From positions 1 to 41,743 of the forward strand of contig CALSUB010000014.1 in the NCBI GenBank assembly GCA_943789425.1: DNA of 41,743 nucleotides. The letters run 5' to 3'. Source of the stretch: an uncultured Luminiphilus sp. GTDB taxonomy: Bacteria > Pseudomonadota > Gammaproteobacteria > Pseudomonadales > Halieaceae. Positions 25,205-32,904 of the stretch are shown here, piece by piece (positions within the stretch are counted from its first letter, which is position 1; every line of letters begins with the position of its first letter). A program made the translations under genes and the position numbers. The notes below the pieces were generated by a model that searched no databases, was not told where the DNA came from, and saw only the letters and a list, made by a program, of their open reading frames with translations.

Positions 25205-26308
25205 ATGAAAACTTTTTCACTCATCACGACAGCCGCGATGTTTTTGGGCTTGGCTGCCCTGTCGCAGGCAGATGGCCACAGTGAACACCAAGACGCGGCA
25301 CCAATCATGCGGCTGTACGCTGAGTTTAATGAAATTGGTAATCCCGCTGACGTACTCACGGTCAAAGCCGCCGCACCTCAAGCACTGCAGAGTGGCGAAG
25401 TGAGGGTGCGCGTACTAGCGGCGCCGATTAACCCCTCAGACCTGTTACAGATTGCAGGTCAGTATGGTGTTGCTGCGGTTTTGCCCGCCAAAGCCGGTAG
25501 CGAGGGCGTGGGGCGAGTCGTTGAAGTGACGCCCGAGGCAGGCACCCTCAAGGAAGGCCAGTTAGTCCTGATTTTAGGGGGTGGCACCTGGAGCGATGAG
25601 GTGGTCGCGCCTGAGGCAGGCTTTCTCCCGCTGCCCGACTTGGGACCATTGGCGCCAGAGGTGATTGAGCAGCTGGGTATGTCAGTAGTGAACCCCGTCA
25701 CGGCACTGTTAATGCTGAACGATTTTGTTGAACTCAGTGACGGTCAGTGGATTGTCCAAAGTGCCGCCAACTCTGCCGTTGGTGGTTACGTCATTCAGCT
25801 CGCTAAGCAACGCGGCATTAAAACGGTTAATGTCGTGCGCCGTGAAGGACTCGCCGAGCAACTCTATGCCAAGGGGGCTGACGTGGTCTTGATTGACGGG
25901 CCAGACCTCGCCGAGCAGATCGCCGAGGCGACCGGTGGCGAACCGGTTGCGCTGGCCCTCGACCCGGTGGGCGGTGAGACCTATACCCGATTGACCACTA
26001 GCTTGGCTTACGGCGGCACAATAGTCGCTTATGGCATGCTATCGGGACAGGCAGCGACCCTGAATACAGGCATGGCAATCTTTAAGGATATTCGTAACCG
26101 CAGCTTTTGGCTGGCCAAGTGGTATGAGAGCGCCACATTGGCCGAGAAACAAGCCACCTTTGGCAAGATCATTCCGCTGATTGCCAGCGGCGTGCTCACA
26201 GCCGATGTAGACTCGCGCTTCGCAGTGAGTGATATCACAGCCGCGGTAACTCGCGCGGCGCAGGACGGCCGAAACGGCAAGGTGCTGGTCGTGCCCGCCC
26301 CTGAGTAA
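25205..26308 (+). CDS. MDR-superfamily (enoyl reductase/quinone reductase-like) oxidoreductase with apparent signal peptide
   Basis: About 367 residues. The first 23 (MKTFSLITTAAMFLGLAALSQA) look like a Sec signal, followed by an acidic, His-containing linker GHSEHQDAAP. The rest is a standard medium-chain reductase: EVRVRVLAAPINPSDLLQIAGQYG, PAKAGSEGVGRVVEV, the nucleotide fold WIVQSAANSAVGGYVIQLAKQRGIKTVNVVRR, and ALDPVGGETYTRLT. It lacks the Cys/His zinc ligands of alcohol dehydrogenases and resembles the 2-enoyl thioester reductase branch. NAD(P)H enzymes without zinc are normally cytoplasmic, so export is odd. The start is ATG 25205; an upstream in-frame Met at 25160 gives a less plausible N-terminus. 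A 9-bp stem hairpin follows the stop. Confidence 0.83.
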   Translation: MKTFSLITTAAMFLGLAALSQADGHSEHQDAAPIMRLYAEFNEIGNPADVLTVKAAAPQALQSGEVRVRVLAAPINPSDLLQIAGQYGVAAVLPAKAGSEGVGRVVEVTPEAGTLKEGQLVLILGGGTWSDEVVAPEAGFLPLPDLGPLAPEVIEQLGMSVVNPVTALLMLNDFVELSDGQWIVQSAANSAVGGYVIQLAKQRGIKTVNVVRREGLAEQLYAKGADVVLIDGPDLAEQIAEATGGEPVALALDPVGGETYTRLTTSLAYGGTIVAYGMLSGQAATLNTGMAIFKDIRNRSFWLAKWYESATLAEKQATFGKIIPLIASGVLTADVDSRFAVSDITAAVTRAAQDGRNGKVLVVPAPE

Positions 26309-26321
26309 CGTTTTTCATCCC

Positions 26322-26359
26322 GGTGAGGGTCTCGTCATCGATTAAGCGATACCCTCACC
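26322..26359. repeat. Inverted repeat between convergent MDR and LysR genes
   Basis: GGTGAGGGT (26322-26330) pairs perfectly with ACCCTCACC (26351-26359); an inner ATCG/CGAT extends the stem. No U-run follows on either strand. It lies between two gene ends, so it may stabilise 3' ends or stop transcription with Rho help. Confidence 0.55.
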
Positions 26360-26385
26360 CTGATCAATTCGACAAGGTAATTTCT

Positions 26386-27291
26386 TCAGTCCTGTGACTG
26401 GATACGGTCAATCAAAAAATCCACCGCCACCTTAACCTTCGGCACGCGGTACTGTTGCTTCTGATACAGCAAGAATATGGCCATATCTTTATTTTGGTTC
26501 ACTCGCAGCTGAGGCCTAATCATGAGCTCCTGCGCCACCCCACTCTGTAAATCTTGTTTGAGCAACCATCTGGGCGCCATGCAGATGCCCTGTCCTAACG
26601 CCACCTGCCCGCGCAGCCAAGTGGCATTGTTAGAGATCGAAAAGATCTTGCCTGACACATCGAGCCACTGCCCGTCCTGCTCACACAGCCAAGGCGACGG
26701 CCCGTGGGGCGTTCGGAAAAACAGCCCGTGATGCGCACGCAAGTCGGTGGCTTTTTTAGGAGTACCGTTCGTCGCCAGATATTCTGGCGACGCCACTGGG
26801 ATAAATTCGTTGTCCATGAGACGCACCGCCTGGACCCGCTCGTTGGGTGCATAGCCCCCTCGGATGGCGATATCGACCTCGTCTCGAGACAGCGTCGATA
26901 GCTCGTCACTGAAACTCACATCCAAAATAATCTCTGGGTAACGGTGTTTAAACTCGTCGAGCAGCGGCATTAAGATCTCCTCTCCAAACGTCACCATCGT
27001 GCTGATGCGCAAGGTACCGGTAGGACTGGCCTGATAAGCTCTGACAGACTCATCACTCGATGCCAGCTGCGCTAACACATCCTGCACCTGCTCATAATAA
27101 GTCCTGCCGATCTCTGTCACTTGGACGACCCGGGTCGTGCGCTTGAGCAGGTTTGCGCCCAAACTCTTTTCCAAGTCAGCAATGCGTCGCGATAAGGAAG
27201 AGGCAGGCACCGAGAAGCTCTCCGCCGCCTTGGTGAAGCTGCCCGTCTCGACCACTTTACAGAAGTAACGCAACGCTCTGAGTTGATCCAT
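26386..27291 (-). CDS. LysR-family transcriptional regulator
   Basis: A 301-residue regulator. The N-terminal winged helix MDQLRALRYFCKVVETGSFTKAAESFSVPASSLSRRIADLEKSLGANLL is typical, with a substrate-binding domain from about residue 90 (GTLRISTMVTFGEEILMPLLDEF). The pattern is that of the CrgA/DsdC-like group close to aromatic and aldehyde regulons. A perfect palindrome lies 26 bp upstream of the start and is a plausible own binding site. The target genes are not evident: it faces away from the hypothetical gene at 27499 and is convergent with the MDR gene. Confidence 0.9.
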   Translation of the reverse strand: MDQLRALRYFCKVVETGSFTKAAESFSVPASSLSRRIADLEKSLGANLLKRTTRVVQVTEIGRTYYEQVQDVLAQLASSDESVRAYQASPTGTLRISTMVTFGEEILMPLLDEFKHRYPEIILDVSFSDELSTLSRDEVDIAIRGGYAPNERVQAVRLMDNEFIPVASPEYLATNGTPKKATDLRAHHGLFFRTPHGPSPWLCEQDGQWLDVSGKIFSISNNATWLRGQVALGQGICMAPRWLLKQDLQSGVAQELMIRPQLRVNQNKDMAIFLLYQKQQYRVPKVKVAVDFLIDRIQSQD

Positions 27292-27316
27292 CGTTATCTT
27301 TTGAGCCCCTGATTAT

Positions 27317-27335
27317 TATTGTCATTACGACAATA
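27317..27335. promoter_or_regulatory. Putative LysR-type binding palindrome
   Basis: TATTGTC-ATTAC-GACAATA, a perfect 7-bp inverted repeat with a 5-bp spacer, of the T-N11-A kind used by LysR proteins, 26 bp before the regulator start. Inference from position and shape only. Confidence 0.5.
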
Positions 27336-27498
27336 GAATACCCCAGTTAGCGGCTGTGTTGCCGCAAAGCCAATCTTCCCTAAAAGCCCGCCCCCTTAAC
27401 CATCGCCAACACAAGATCACCCTGCGCGTGGATTAGGTGGTCCTCTCGGCAATCCGCTCAGTTGAAACACAAACCCGGGGGTATATAGTGGTGGCACT

Positions 27499-27834
27499 AT
27501 GACAAAACACTGGATCATCGCCTTAGGGGTCCTCTCGTTAGAGGCTCAGGCAGAGGCAGATTTTGAAACACTCGGGGCCTGTTCGGGCCTATACGAGGCC
27601 GGCGGCAATATGGCGCGCTGGCGTGCCGTGCAAGGCATTGCGGAAGCGCTGGGGCGGCAGCAGGAGACAATCGAAGCAGCCTACGATGCCGGCTGGTGGT
27701 TTGGTATGGCGCGTGGAGATTGGAAAGAACTTTATACAACGTTCGCTGACGACTACGGCAAAGAACAGGCCGAGAACTGGCGGCAAAGCGCGATCTCAGA
27801 TCATGGTTGCGAGTTGATTGGCAAGGCCGGCTGA
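27499..27834 (+). CDS. Small exported hypothetical protein
   Basis: A 111-residue protein I do not recognise. A short hydrophobic N-terminus (MTKHWIIALGVLSLEAQA) suggests a signal peptide. The mature part has two Cys, one in GACSGLYEAGG near the N-terminus and one in DHGCELIG near the end, which could form a disulfide in the periplasm, and Trp/Tyr-rich helices between. No strong ribosome site is seen before ATG 27499. Coding is supported by length, the signal-like start and the placing between two regulators' flanks, but remains moderate. Confidence 0.55.
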   Translation: MTKHWIIALGVLSLEAQAEADFETLGACSGLYEAGGNMARWRAVQGIAEALGRQQETIEAAYDAGWWFGMARGDWKELYTTFADDYGKEQAENWRQSAISDHGCELIGKAG

Positions 27835-27916
27835 GTAAACCAAACGAGTAAGAATCCATCACTGAAGTATCGCGTTGACGTGGTGCTATGACGAGTGTGT
27901 TCGAGGACCAATCGGA

Positions 27917-28375
27917 ATGAGCGCAGAAAGAAACAGACAGCTGTTAACACAGTGGTACACCGCACTGGAGGAAGGCGATTGGCAAACCATCAGCGACATG
28001 CATGCGGAGGACGTCGTGTATTACATGGTCGGGACCACGCCCGTCAGCGGTAAGCTCGAGGGCAAGGCAGAATGCTTAGGTGAAATGATCAACAAAAAAC
28101 TGCTGGGCCAATTAGTCGCAGACGAAGTTCGCTTCAGCCAAAAGTGGCGCATCATGTGCGTCGATGAACACGGCGGCGTTGGGGTCATGCAGGGAGGTGG
28201 CCCAACGTTATCCGGCGACCTGTATCATCAGACTTACTGTGAAATTTTTCGTTTTAAGGACGATAAAATTCAAGAGCTTCACGCCTTCTTCGATACCGCC
28301 CTGGTCGAGCGATGCCTGTTTGGAAACCCCTTGCAGCAAGCGCGAGAGCAGCCGCAGCGCCCGTTTGATTTTTGA
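27917..28375 (+). CDS. SnoaL-like / NTF2-fold protein
   Basis: A 152-residue protein with the cone-shaped NTF2 fold: LLTQWYTALEEGDWQTISDMHAEDVVYYMVGTTPVSG at the start, then CEIFRFKDDKIQELHAFFDTALVERCLFG, the standard SnoaL/ketosteroid-isomerase ending. These proteins act as isomerases, dehydratases or ligand binders; no catalytic residue can be confirmed. I use ATG 27917, preceded by GAGGA at 10 bases; upstream residues in the same frame are not family-like. Confidence 0.82.
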   Translation: MSAERNRQLLTQWYTALEEGDWQTISDMHAEDVVYYMVGTTPVSGKLEGKAECLGEMINKKLLGQLVADEVRFSQKWRIMCVDEHGGVGVMQGGGPTLSGDLYHQTYCEIFRFKDDKIQELHAFFDTALVERCLFGNPLQQAREQPQRPFDF

Positions 28376-28608
28376 GTGGCAAGTTGCACGACTTGTGACC
28401 TCGCGGGCTAGATCCGACGCTGCATCGCTCAGCATCGCGACACCGCTTAAAGCGTTACCGCGATATCTATAGACGACACAAGTTAGCACGCACCCGCTGC
28501 GTCAAACACTCAGTCGGGCCGGAGCCCTTAGCACCAGCGGGGCAACGCAGTGTGGCTCAGCAGACCAGTAGCATCCGCAAGCAACATCAGGACAAAAAGC
28601 GTTGCCGA

Positions 28609-28908
28609 TTAGTCTTCGATCGGTTGCTCACACTCTGCTCTTATGTCCGCCTCAGTCTTATCCTCCATAGCAACGACACACCAAGCACCATAATCACTCA
28701 AAAAACCCCTAGTTTGACCAAGCTCAGCATGCTTTTGGCAGACCGTCGGAATCGGTTCTGGTGGCGTAAAGTCATTAACTTCGCACAACGCCGGGTCAAT
28801 GACGATTACGTCATCAAGCGCCATCTCGATTTGCGCGAAAGCCAAAGGAAAGGTCGCCACTTGCATGAAAAGGTTCAGAAGCTGAGCTGTTATCAGTGAT
28901 CGAATCAT
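28609..28908 (-). CDS. Small exported Cys-containing hypothetical protein
   Basis: A 99-residue protein without recognised family. A signal peptide is likely (about 1-25, ending AFA). The mature part has four Cys (in ALCEVND, PTVCQKH, GAWCVVA, AECEQP), which could form two disulfides in the periplasm, and is acidic. AAGGGGG lies about 6 bases before ATG 28908, a good ribosome site, which is why I prefer this strand over an overlapping plus-strand frame. Function unknown. Confidence 0.6.
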   Translation of the reverse strand: MIRSLITAQLLNLFMQVATFPLAFAQIEMALDDVIVIDPALCEVNDFTPPEPIPTVCQKHAELGQTRGFLSDYGAWCVVAMEDKTEADIRAECEQPIED

Positions 28909-29045
28909 GAGAACCCCCTTTGGCGCTATTAAATCGCAGGTAGCGGAGATTTCAAGCTAACGTTCTGGCCACTGTCACCGAGCCATGGGGTCATCATCAA
29001 TCCAATTGCAAAAAATCTAACTATATGTTTTTGATGATTGGCGTA

Positions 29046-29133
29046 TGGTGCCCGGAGCCGGACTTGAACCGGCACGATCGCAATGATCGGGGGATTTTAA
29101 GTCCCCTGTGTCTACCAATTTCACCACCCGGGC
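29046..29133 (-). tRNA. tRNA-Leu (UAA)
   Basis: An 88-nt class II tRNA. The 5' end GCCCGGG pairs with the acceptor strand before the encoded ACCA end; the D-arm reads TGGTGAAATTGGTAGACAC, the anticodon stem GGGGA-CTTAAAA-TCCCC gives anticodon UAA, a long variable arm follows, and the T-arm is GCCGGTTCAAGTCCGGC. The CCA is in the DNA. Confidence 0.95.
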
Positions 29134-29158
29134 AAGGGGACGAGATCGAAGGCGGCGA

Positions 29159-29186
29159 AGCATACCACGCTGACGCACAATCCCAA
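29159..29186 (-). promoter_or_regulatory. Possible promoter of tRNA-Leu
   Basis: On the minus strand TTGGGA, 16 bp, TATGCT, placed 25 bp before the tRNA 5' end. Only partial matches to the consensus, so tentative. Confidence 0.35.
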
Positions 29187-29284
29187 GCCCCTTGAGGGCA
29201 TTCTTGAGGGATGAAAAGTCACACGTTGCTGCCTGAATTCTGTACCATCGCGAGCGTCGCACAACATTTTTAAAGGACACGCCC

Positions 29285-30634
29285 TTGGCGGCACAACGCG
29301 GTGAATTCAGATCACGGTTAGGCTTTATTTTGGCAGCCGCAGGATCCGCTGTCGGGCTCGGCAACATCTGGGGGTTTCCGACTCAGGCGGCCAGTAATGG
29401 TGGTGGCGCCTTCTTATTCACCTACCTCGTCTTGGCTTTTGCCCTCGCCTATCCAGCGCTGATGGCGGAGCTGCTCATAGGTCGACACACTCACCGCAAC
29501 ATGTCACAAGCGCTGGGCGCCCTGCCCCAGCATGCCGGGCTACAGCGTATAGGCATGCTCACCGGCATTGGCGGCCTCGTCACGGCCAGTTTGATTTTGA
29601 GTTTCTATGGGATCGTTGCGGGTTGGATGATGGGATTCGCCACATCGTACCCTTTGGCGGCCATCGGCTTAACGCAGTCTGCCGATTGGCTCATCACCTT
29701 CAGCACGCCTCGCAATCTCACGCTAACCGGTGTTTTTATGGCCCTGACCATGTCAGTGGTCATGGGTGGCGTGGAGGATGGTATCGAGCGCTGGTCGCGG
29801 CGCTTGATGCCAATCCTCATTGCAACCCTGGTCGTGCTGTCGCTGTATGTCTTAACCCTTGATGGTGCGATGAAGGGACTCTCGATCTATCTCCGCCCCG
29901 ATTTCAGCAAAATACTCTCGGGGGATCTGCTGATTGATGCGCTCGGCAGCGCCTTCTTCTCGCTATCACTAGGAGTCGGCACCATGCTGATCTATGGCTC
30001 ATACCTCAGCGATAACGAGCATGTCCCCTCCGTAGGCGCTCAAGTTGCGCTGCTTGATGTCGGCATTGCGGTCCTAGCAGGGTTTCTGATCTTGCCCGCC
30101 ATGTACGTCGCCGATGCGCGCGGGGTTGCCATTTTCAATGCCGCAGGGGGCTTGCTGAGTGAAGACACATTGATTTTCAGCGTGCTGCCGGCGTTATTTG
30201 ACACCATGGATACCATCGGGCTGTGGCTTGCCACCGCTTTCTTTATTTTAATGAGCATCGCCGCGCTCACTTCCTCGATATCGATGCTTGAAGTGCCGGT
30301 GGCCTATTTGATCGAGCGGCATGGCTTAAGCCGCCGCCGCGCTACCTTACTCGCGGGCACTAGCATTGGTGCCTTCAGTGGCCTAATCGCCCTGAACTTT
30401 GAGCGTCTCTTTGGTTTGGTCATCACCATTTCAACTCGATACGGGCAACCGCTGTTAGGTATTGTTGTGTGCCTATTCGCGGGCTGGTTGTGGCAGCGCG
30501 ATGCGTTATTAGCAGAACTCAAAAAAAACGACGCCGCTGCAGAACAGCGCTGGTTCTGGAAAATATGGCCGCTCTATGTCAAGTGGGTCTGCCCCGTTAT
30601 CATCAGCGTGATACTCGTTCGCTCGATACTGTAG
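29285..30634 (+). CDS. Neurotransmitter:sodium symporter (NSS) family transporter
   Basis: A 449-residue membrane protein with about 11-12 helices. The first helix carries the sodium/substrate signature RLGFILAAAGSAVGLGNIWGFPTQAASNGGGAF. LFTYLVLAFALAYPALMAELLIGR and YGSYLSDNEHVPSVG, with its sodium-site region, also fit. Bacterial members take up amino acids or related compounds with Na+; this one has WGFPTQ where LeuT has WRFPY, a subgroup without a known substrate. The start is TTG 29285, preceded by AAAGGA at 7 bases; no ATG fits as well. The exosortase gene begins 6 bp after its stop, so they probably share an mRNA. Confidence 0.9.
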   Translation: MAAQRGEFRSRLGFILAAAGSAVGLGNIWGFPTQAASNGGGAFLFTYLVLAFALAYPALMAELLIGRHTHRNMSQALGALPQHAGLQRIGMLTGIGGLVTASLILSFYGIVAGWMMGFATSYPLAAIGLTQSADWLITFSTPRNLTLTGVFMALTMSVVMGGVEDGIERWSRRLMPILIATLVVLSLYVLTLDGAMKGLSIYLRPDFSKILSGDLLIDALGSAFFSLSLGVGTMLIYGSYLSDNEHVPSVGAQVALLDVGIAVLAGFLILPAMYVADARGVAIFNAAGGLLSEDTLIFSVLPALFDTMDTIGLWLATAFFILMSIAALTSSISMLEVPVAYLIERHGLSRRRATLLAGTSIGAFSGLIALNFERLFGLVITISTRYGQPLLGIVVCLFAGWLWQRDALLAELKKNDAAAEQRWFWKIWPLYVKWVCPVIISVILVRSIL

Positions 30635-30640
30635 GCACTG

Positions 30641-31141
30641 ATGACACGATTTCTCTTTATTTTTTGCACCGTGCTGGGCTCGTTATTCGCGATCGAGATG
30701 CTCAAGCCCGTCCAAGAGGCGGTCATCCAGCCCTTTACTGGCCTACTCGCCGCGCTGAGTACGGCCCTGATACTGCCGTTCGACGATACTGTTATCGCAC
30801 AGGGACGCATATTGCGTGACGCCGCCTCTGGATTCGCAGTGTCGATTGAGGCAGGTTGCAATGGCGTGGAAGCGGCCATCGTTCTGATCGCGGGCATCTT
30901 GGCTTTTCCGGCGTCTCTCCGGCACAAATTGGTGGCGATCCTGGCGGGGTTCTTCTTCGTTCAAGCACTCAATATTGTCAGGATCATTTCGCTTTTTTAC
31001 CTAGGCCAGTGGAACTACACCGTGTTTGAGTGGTTCCACCTGTACCTCTGGCCTGTGCTGATTATGTTGGACGTGCTGATCGTATTCGCCATTTATCTGC
31101 AATGGCTGGGCAAACAGCACGCAAAGGCAGAGCCCCTGTAA
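30641..31141 (+). CDS. xrtH: Exosortase H (XrtH)
   Basis: A 166-residue exosortase, membrane-embedded with about five helices. The cysteine-protease-like triad of exosortases is visible in order: Cys73 in SIEAGCNGVEA, Arg114 in ALNIVRIISLFY and His133 in EWFHLYLWP. The short single-domain size fits the XrtH type, which is thought to process IPTLxxWG-CTERM proteins at the inner membrane before surface display. A specific associated membrane protein gene overlaps its stop by one base, as in other xrtH loci. No target with the matching C-terminal signal is in this window. Confidence 0.88.
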   Translation: MTRFLFIFCTVLGSLFAIEMLKPVQEAVIQPFTGLLAALSTALILPFDDTVIAQGRILRDAASGFAVSIEAGCNGVEAAIVLIAGILAFPASLRHKLVAILAGFFFVQALNIVRIISLFYLGQWNYTVFEWFHLYLWPVLIMLDVLIVFAIYLQWLGKQHAKAEPL

Positions 31142-31743
31142 TGCTGCTCCGCCGGCAGTTTGTGCTGACCCTTGCGTTAATGCCTATCACCTTCGGCATG
31201 TGGTTCGCGGCAGACTCGCTGTTCGCGGGTCCAGCCGTGTGGCTGTGTGATCTACTGCTGTCTTTTTTCTACCCTGACATCGTGCAGGGGGCAGGACTCC
31301 AAGGCGCCACCATGCTGCTGACGACTCAGTTCGGCGAGAACAACGGAGTCATTCTCTCTGCGCAAGAAGCCGGCAATCAGATCGCGCTGGAGATCAATAC
31401 TCGGCTGGTCTCCTACTCGATCGCGTTTTATGCCGCCCTGCTTGCGGCCTCTAACCTGCAAGACAGCATTACGAAGTTCTGCATCGGGCTGTTCTGGCTC
31501 AGCGGCATCATGTGCTTTGGGCTCGCGAGCATTGTCGGTAAGGATCTACTATTAATGGTGGGACCGCCCTTCCTCTCCGCACCGGGCGTTCCGCCCGCCG
31601 ACCTATTGGCGGTAACCTATCAATTCAATGTGCTGCTCATGCCAACCCTTGCCCCGATTTGCATATGGCTCTGGCAGCTTCGAGGTTCCCCCCTTTGGCA
31701 GACGCTAGAGGCCGATATCAAGCGGGCGTCTGCTCAGCGATAG
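31141..31743 (+). CDS. Exosortase H-associated membrane protein
   Basis: A 200-residue protein with four to five hydrophobic helices and a periplasmic segment of about 70 residues (roughly 30-100) that contains ENNGVILSAQEAGNQIALEINTRLVSYSIAFY. It starts at the ATG sharing a base with the xrtH stop. The arrangement and size match the membrane protein that accompanies xrtH elsewhere; its role in sorting is unknown. The last 26 bases overlap tail-to-tail with the LitR-like gene. A longer reading from 31030 would lie inside xrtH. Confidence 0.8.
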   Translation: MLLRRQFVLTLALMPITFGMWFAADSLFAGPAVWLCDLLLSFFYPDIVQGAGLQGATMLLTTQFGENNGVILSAQEAGNQIALEINTRLVSYSIAFYAALLAASNLQDSITKFCIGLFWLSGIMCFGLASIVGKDLLLMVGPPFLSAPGVPPADLLAVTYQFNVLLMPTLAPICIWLWQLRGSPLWQTLEADIKRASAQR

Positions 31744-32728
31744 CCTCAAGATTCAAGCTACGCCCCTCCAGAGCGGACTGCAGCGCCTTTTCCATGAGAT
31801 GCCGCGCGTGACAGGTGTAAGCATAAATCCCGGTGTGGATCGCAGCGTCCTTCCAATTCTCGACCGAGCAAGCGCTCGAATAATGCTCAAATTCGTTCAA
31901 CGCGCGAATCAGCTCTGACAAATGACGCGGACACTCACAGTCAATGACTATTTTTTCTTCCGCAGCGGCAAGTAGCTCCTCATCACTGAAGAGCCTAGGT
32001 CGGGCTGGCATCAGCTCCGAGAGGTTTGCGATGCCCTCGGTCGTCTCTTTTTCTACCTGCGTCCGACCGATCTCAAACGCCAACCGAGAGGGCTCAATCG
32101 GATACTCTAACGCCAAGCACCCTAGGCGCTCTGCCTCAGAGAGCCACTGCTCATTCGCATACTGATACAACACTATGGTCCTGCGGACGTTAAGCCTTTT
32201 CGCTATCGTTTCGACCCCCCTAATCTGTTGCAAGGTCAAAGACGGACAGTGCACCACCAGCAGATCTGCAGCATCGTCAGACGACAGCTGCTCCACCGCT
32301 TGATCAATCGATACTCGGGCCAGCAAAGCCGACACCGCTGATATACAGCCCTGATGCTCATCGAGCCAACGACACAGCTCAGTCCCAATAAATAGGACTT
32401 TTGATTTGGCGGGGGGCACCTCTTTACGTGGCCCTCCGTTTTGCGAGTAACGCTCGAGCAAAACCTGCAGCGTCTTGCCATCCGAGGCCGCAATCTCGCC
32501 AATTCGAACCCCTTGGCTGACCAATGCCGCCACCAGTTGCAGGTGATCTAGATCTGACTGCGTGTACTGTCTGCGACCAGTGGCAGACTTATGACTCGCG
32601 CCCAACCCGTAGCGCCGCTCCCAAACACGCAGGGTATCTGCCTTAAGTCCGGTTAATCTAGCTACCGTGCCAATGCCGTATAACGGTCTGGGCTCCAATG
32701 CTGCTGTAGTGCGAACTGGTGCGTTCAT
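31718..32728 (-). CDS. MerR-family regulator, LitR/CarH-like without cobalamin motif
   Basis: A 336-residue protein. Residues about 15-85 are a MerR winged helix (YGIGTVARLTGLKADTLRVWERRYG, then TGRRQYTQSDLDHL), as in CarH/LitR light regulators. A Rossmann-like middle (about 120-235, KVLFIGTELCRWL) sits where these have their B12 domain, but DxHxxG and the upstream Trp/Glu-His pair are absent. The C-terminal 80 residues hold CECPRHLSELIRALNEFEHYSSAC and a later YTCHARHLMEKAL, reminiscent of class II LitR in Pseudomonas, which lacks B12 and is governed by a partner. AGGA lies 8 bases upstream of ATG 32728. It is divergent from a sigma factor gene and shares a palindromic promoter region. Photolyase lies downstream of that sigma gene, the usual company of LitR. 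Confidence 0.83.
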   Translation of the reverse strand: MNAPVRTTAALEPRPLYGIGTVARLTGLKADTLRVWERRYGLGASHKSATGRRQYTQSDLDHLQLVAALVSQGVRIGEIAASDGKTLQVLLERYSQNGGPRKEVPPAKSKVLFIGTELCRWLDEHQGCISAVSALLARVSIDQAVEQLSSDDAADLLVVHCPSLTLQQIRGVETIAKRLNVRRTIVLYQYANEQWLSEAERLGCLALEYPIEPSRLAFEIGRTQVEKETTEGIANLSELMPARPRLFSDEELLAAAEEKIVIDCECPRHLSELIRALNEFEHYSSACSVENWKDAAIHTGIYAYTCHARHLMEKALQSALEGRSLNLEAIAEQTPA

Positions 32729-32747
32729 CTGCGGTTCCTGTTTACCC

Positions 32748-32841
32748 TTTGTCTAGCTTTACGCGCAGAAAAAGACTTTAGATCGCCGCAATCGCCAGTT
32801 TTGTCTAGGTATTGTCCATAAGATACCTAGACAAACTAGGT
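32748..32841. promoter_or_regulatory. Shared divergent promoter region with TTTGTCTAG repeats
   Basis: The 176-bp gap between the MerR and sigma genes holds a perfect 13-bp inverted repeat, TTTGTCTAGGTAT (32800-32812) and ATACCTAGACAAA (32823-32835), with a 10-bp spacer. A nested ACCTAG-ACAAA-CTAGGT palindrome (32825-32841) follows, and another half-site TTTGTCTAG at 32748-32756 lies towards the MerR start. The arrangement suits co-operative binding of a dimeric regulator, probably the MerR protein, over both promoters. No match to a standard -10 is strong. Confidence 0.65.
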
Positions 32842-32904
32842 CAAAGAGAGAACCTCGGGGCCCTCTACCCCCGTATACACCCTTGAAAGCAATGGGGGAA
32901 TAGC

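Noticed and set aside
28552-28899. A 115-codon plus-strand frame
   Set aside because: It overlaps the minus-strand exported protein, which has a better ribosome site and a signal peptide.
31718-32728. A B12-dependent CarH photoreceptor
   Set aside because: No DxHxxG or the upstream Trp/Glu-His motif is present.
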